Positions 33,679 to 36,289 of a stretch of DNA of 36,289 nucleotides are shown here, in pieces. Location: NCBI GenBank assembly GCA_020848515.1, contig JADLIA010000053.1, positions 1 through 36,289 on the forward strand, read 5' to 3'. The stretch comes from Rubrivivax sp. (GTDB lineage: Bacteria; Pseudomonadota; Gammaproteobacteria; Burkholderiales; Burkholderiaceae_C). Made by a program: the position numbers and the translations under genes. The notes under the pieces were generated by a model, which was not told the origin of the DNA, did no database searches, and was given only the letters and a program-made list of their open reading frames with translations. Numbering within the stretch: position 1 is the first letter of the stretch; each line of letters starts with the position of its first letter.

Positions 33679-34359
33679 ATGCCGCTTTCCCGCCGAACCC
33701 TCGCCCGCGCCGCCGCCACCCTGGCGGCGGCCGCCGCCCTGGGCACTGCCCTGCCCGCCTTCGCCGCCGACCCGCGCGTGAAGTTCGTCACCAGCGAAGG
33801 CGATTTCGTGGTCGAGCTCTACCCCGACAAGGCCCCCAAGACCGTCGCCAACTTCCTGCAATACGTGAAGGACAAGCACTACGACGGCACCATCTTCCAC
33901 CGCGTCATCAAGAACTTCATGGTGCAGGGCGGCGGCTTCGACAAGGACTACAACGAAAAGGACACCCGCGCCTCGGTGATCCACGAAGGCCGCAAGGCGC
34001 TGGCCGCCGGTCTGAAGAACACGCGCGGCACCCTGGCCATGGCGCGCACCAGCGACCCGCACTCGGCCAGCGCGCAGTTCTTCATCAACGTGGTGGACAA
34101 TGGCCCGCTCGATCCGGTGCTGATCCCCGACGGCGACCCGGTCACCTTCGACTTCCGCGGCCAGACCTACAAGGACATCCCGCGCAAGAACGTCATCAAC
34201 CACCCCGACCTGTTCGGCTACACCGTGTTCGGCAAGGTCGTCAGCGGCATGGACACCATCGAGAAGATCCGCAACACCCCCACCGGCAGCGGCGGCCGCT
34301 TCCCCACCGACGTGCCGCAAAAGCCGGTGGTGATCGAGTCGGCCCGCCTGGCCAACTGA
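33679..34359 (+). CDS. ppiA: Periplasmic peptidyl-prolyl isomerase (cyclophilin)
   Basis: A cyclophilin-type cis-trans prolyl isomerase with a signal peptide, so expected in the periplasm. The signal (MPLSRRTLARAAATLAAAAA, cleavage near AFA|AD at about residue 29) contains SRRTLAR, which resembles a twin-arginine motif. The domain has [37 protein letters not shown] with the catalytic Arg, [20 protein letters not shown] and FGYTVFGKVVSGMDTIEKI. At 226 residues it is longer than PpiB by the signal and by an inserted loop at about 150-180 (DPVLIPDGDPVTFDFRGQTY). ppiB follows after 30 bp. Confidence 0.9.
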   Translation: MPLSRRTLARAAATLAAAAALGTALPAFAADPRVKFVTSEGDFVVELYPDKAPKTVANFLQYVKDKHYDGTIFHRVIKNFMVQGGGFDKDYNEKDTRASVIHEGRKALAAGLKNTRGTLAMARTSDPHSASAQFFINVVDNGPLDPVLIPDGDPVTFDFRGQTYKDIPRKNVINHPDLFGYTVFGKVVSGMDTIEKIRNTPTGSGGRFPTDVPQKPVVIESARLAN

Positions 34360-34389
34360 GCCCCACATCCAGAACCACGAAAGCATCTC

Positions 34390-34899
34390 ATGAGCAACCC
34401 CAAAGTCGAACTGCACATCGCCGGTCGCGGCGTCATCACGCTGGAACTCGACCAGGACAAGGCGCCCAAGTCGGTGGCCAACTTCCTGGCCTACGTCAAC
34501 AACGGCCACTACGACAACACGGTGTTCCACCGCGTGATCAAGAACTTCATGCTCCAGGGCGGCGGCTTCGAGCCCGGCATGAAGCAAAAGCCCACGCTGG
34601 CCGCCATCACCAACGAGGCCGACAACGGCCTGAAGAACGCCCGCTACACCGTGGCCATGGCGCGCACCTCCGACCCGCACTCGGCCACGGCGCAGTTCTT
34701 CATCAACGTGGTCGACAACGACTTCCTCGACTTCAAGGCGCCCACCGCGCAGGGCTGGGGCTATGCCGTGTTCGGCAAGGTGGTGGCGGGCCAGGACGTG
34801 GTCGACGCCATCAAGGCCGTGCCCACCACGCGCAAGGGCTACCACGACGACGTGCCGCGCGATGACGTGGTGATCGAAAAGGCCGTGGTCGTCGACTGA
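34390..34899 (+). CDS. ppiB: Cytoplasmic peptidyl-prolyl isomerase (cyclophilin B type)
   Basis: A 169-residue single-domain cyclophilin without a signal peptide, expected in the cytoplasm. It has [60 protein letters not shown] and [18 protein letters not shown]. The close match to ppiA in these blocks suggests the two arose by an old tandem duplication. A GAAAG lies 7 bases before the ATG. lpxH follows after 14 bp, the ppiB-lpxH order seen in many proteobacteria. Confidence 0.94.
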   Translation: MSNPKVELHIAGRGVITLELDQDKAPKSVANFLAYVNNGHYDNTVFHRVIKNFMLQGGGFEPGMKQKPTLAAITNEADNGLKNARYTVAMARTSDPHSATAQFFINVVDNDFLDFKAPTAQGWGYAVFGKVVAGQDVVDAIKAVPTTRKGYHDDVPRDDVVIEKAVVVD

Positions 34900-34913
34900 C
34901 GCGAAACTCCGCT

Positions 34914-35699
34914 ATGCCGGCCGTGCCCGCCTTCGGCGAGCTGCAGGCGCCCGCCCACTGGCGCACGGTCGATTTCATCTCCGACCTGCACCTGGGGCCC
35001 GAGGAGCCGCGAACCTTCGACGCCTGGGCGCGCTACCTGGGCCGCACGCGCGCCGACGCGGTCATCATCCTGGGCGACCTGTTCGAGGCCTGGGTCGGCG
35101 ACGACGCGGCCGTGCCCGGCAGCTTCGAGGCGCGCTGCGGCCAGGTGCTGGACGGCTGCCAGGCCGACATGGCCTTCATGCGCGGCAACCGCGATTTCCT
35201 GCTCGGTCACGACTTCCTGGCCCGCCACCGCGTGCGCGAGCTGGCCAGCGACCCCACGGTGCTGACCTTTGGCCAGCAGCGCTACCTGCTCAGCCACGGC
35301 GACCTGCTGTGCACCGACGACGTGGCCTACCAGCAGTTTCGCGCCCAGGTACGCAGCCCGCAGTGGCAGCAGGCCTTCCTGGCCCGGCCGCTGGCCGAGC
35401 GCCAGGCCATCGCGCGCCAGATGCGCGCCCAAAGCCAGGCCCACCAAGCCACACAGGCGGCCTACGCCGACGCCGACGCCGCGCTGGCCCGCCAGTGGCT
35501 GCGGCAGGCCGATGCCACCGTGCTGATCCACGGCCACACGCACCGCCCGGCCGACCACGCGCTGGGCCCGGACGCGCACGGTCGCCCCCTCACCCAGGTG
35601 GTGCTGAGCGACTGGCACATCGACGCCCGCACCCAGCGTGCCCAGGTGCTGCGGCTGGACGAACAAGGCCTGACACGCCTGCCACCCGAGGCGGCCTAG
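34914..35699 (+). CDS. lpxH: UDP-2,3-diacylglucosamine diphosphatase
   Basis: LpxH hydrolyses UDP-2,3-diacylglucosamine to lipid X and UMP, giving the second substrate of LpxB, whose gene is at the other end of the window. The 261-residue metallophosphoesterase has FISDLHLGPEEPRTFDAWAR (metal ligands Asp24, His26), VIILGDLFEAWVGDD, MAFMRGNRDFLLGHDF, LLSHGDLLCTDD and VLIHGHTHRPADH, so the di-manganese site is complete. Length is slightly above the E. coli enzyme (240) because of a short N-terminal extension. No strong ribosome-binding site is seen and the start could be a few codons later. Confidence 0.94.
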   Translation: MPAVPAFGELQAPAHWRTVDFISDLHLGPEEPRTFDAWARYLGRTRADAVIILGDLFEAWVGDDAAVPGSFEARCGQVLDGCQADMAFMRGNRDFLLGHDFLARHRVRELASDPTVLTFGQQRYLLSHGDLLCTDDVAYQQFRAQVRSPQWQQAFLARPLAERQAIARQMRAQSQAHQATQAAYADADAALARQWLRQADATVLIHGHTHRPADHALGPDAHGRPLTQVVLSDWHIDARTQRAQVLRLDEQGLTRLPPEAA

Positions 35700-35714
35700 G
35701 GCCTGTTCACTCAC

Positions 35715-36289
35715 ATGACCTGGCTGCGCACCCTGGGCCGCTGGCTGCGCCGCGCCGCCGGCACGCCCACGCCCATCCCCGACGCGCTGTGGCAGGACAC
35801 GCTGGCGCGCCACCCGTTCCTGCAGCGGCTCGACGCCCACGAACGGCGGCGCCTGCAACACCTGGCCGCGCACTTCATCGCCCGCAAGCGCTTCACCGGC
35901 GCGCACGGGCTGGTCGTCACCGACGCCATGGCGGTGGCCGTGGCCGCGCAGGCCTGCCTGCCGCTGCTGCACCTGGGCCCGCCCGATCGGCCCGAGGCGG
36001 CGCTGGCCTGGTACGACGACTTCGTCACCATCGTGCTGCACCCCGACGACGCCGTGGCCCCGCGGCGCGTGATGGACGACGCCGGCGTGGTGCACCACTA
36101 CGACGAGGTGCTGGCCGGCGAAGCCATGCAGCACGGCCCGGTGATGCTGAGCTGGCCCGCCGTGCAGGGCGCCGGCATGGGCAGCGGCACCAGCGTGGTG
36201 ATCCACGAATTCGTGCACAAGATGGACATGCAGGCCGGCGGCGCCGACGGCGCGCCGCCGCTGCCGCGCGGCTTCATGGGCGCGCGCAC
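35715..36289 (+). CDS. mtfA: MtfA-family zinc peptidase, N-terminal part (runs off the window)
   Basis: About 191 codons of a M90-family metallopeptidase. In E. coli MtfA binds the glucose-PTS repressor Mlc and has aminopeptidase activity. The frame is open to the window edge. It has IPDALWQDTLARHPFLQRLD, then RRRLQHLAAHFIARKRFTGA, AVAAQACLPLLHLG, WPAVQGAGMGSGTSVVIHEF and the zinc motif HEFVH at 164-168 with KMDMQ following. The ATG is 15 bases after the lpxH stop. The family is well supported. Whether it contacts an Mlc-like partner here is unknown, since PTS sugar uptake is limited in many Comamonadaceae. The C-terminus is not in the window. Confidence 0.88.
   Translation, partial: MTWLRTLGRWLRRAAGTPTPIPDALWQDTLARHPFLQRLDAHERRRLQHLAAHFIARKRFTGAHGLVVTDAMAVAVAAQACLPLLHLGPPDRPEAALAWYDDFVTIVLHPDDAVAPRRVMDDAGVVHHYDEVLAGEAMQHGPVMLSWPAVQGAGMGSGTSVVIHEFVHKMDMQAGGADGAPPLPRGFMGAR

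Overview
This window looks like core chromosome of a high-GC betaproteobacterium. The most likely group is Burkholderiales, family Comamonadaceae (Acidovorax/Comamonas/Ottowia-like). The assignment rests on gene order, protein wording, the PHA regulator PhaR, a complete TctDE-TctCBA locus and two short interspersed repeat types I associate from memory with that family. No database was searched, so it is an inference.

Layout: (1) 1-242 is the 5' end of carA on the minus strand. (2) 430-16173, all minus strand, is the classical translation/envelope cluster. In transcription order it reads rpsB, tsf, pyrH, frr, uppS, cdsA, dxr, rseP, bamA, skp, lpxD, fabZ, lpxA, lpxB, rnhB, then a TrmH-type RNA methyltransferase gene. 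It covers protein synthesis factors, UMP kinase, isoprenoid and phospholipid precursors, outer-membrane protein assembly and the first steps of lipid A. (3) 16451-24495, plus strand: a D-amino-acid dehydrogenase, a fused NAD(P)H-hydrate repair enzyme, the two-component pair tctD/tctE and the tricarboxylate transporter tctC-tctB-tctA, closed by a strong terminator. (4) 24576-32789 is mostly minus strand: rnr, rimO, phaR, accA, an AlkA-type DNA glycosylase and cysS. A tRNA-Leu(CAG) and a small DUF1232 gene are on the plus strand. (5) 33037-36289, plus strand: a TPR protein, two adjacent cyclophilins, lpxH and the start of an MtfA-type peptidase.

The genes are mostly ordinary, and I found no defence island, prophage, CRISPR array or novel operon. 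The less ordinary material is in the small elements. A ~55-bp interspersed repeat (R1) occurs seven times. Five copies lie inside reading frames (TrmH-type gene, lpxB, dxr, nnr, rimO) without breaking them, one supplies the start codon of the glycosylase gene, and one supplies the stop codon of lpxD. A 239-bp element with perfect 19-bp terminal inverted repeats sits between fabZ and lpxA and abuts the lpxA start. A second palindromic repeat (R2) lies just 3' of fabZ, accA and frr, and two copies show a compensatory base-pair change. There is also a structured rpsB leader, a candidate PhaR operator over the phaR promoter, and tandem 11-bp repeats ahead of tctC that look like an OmpR-family operator.

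Many very long antisense frames exist because of the high GC content. They were judged to be shadows.
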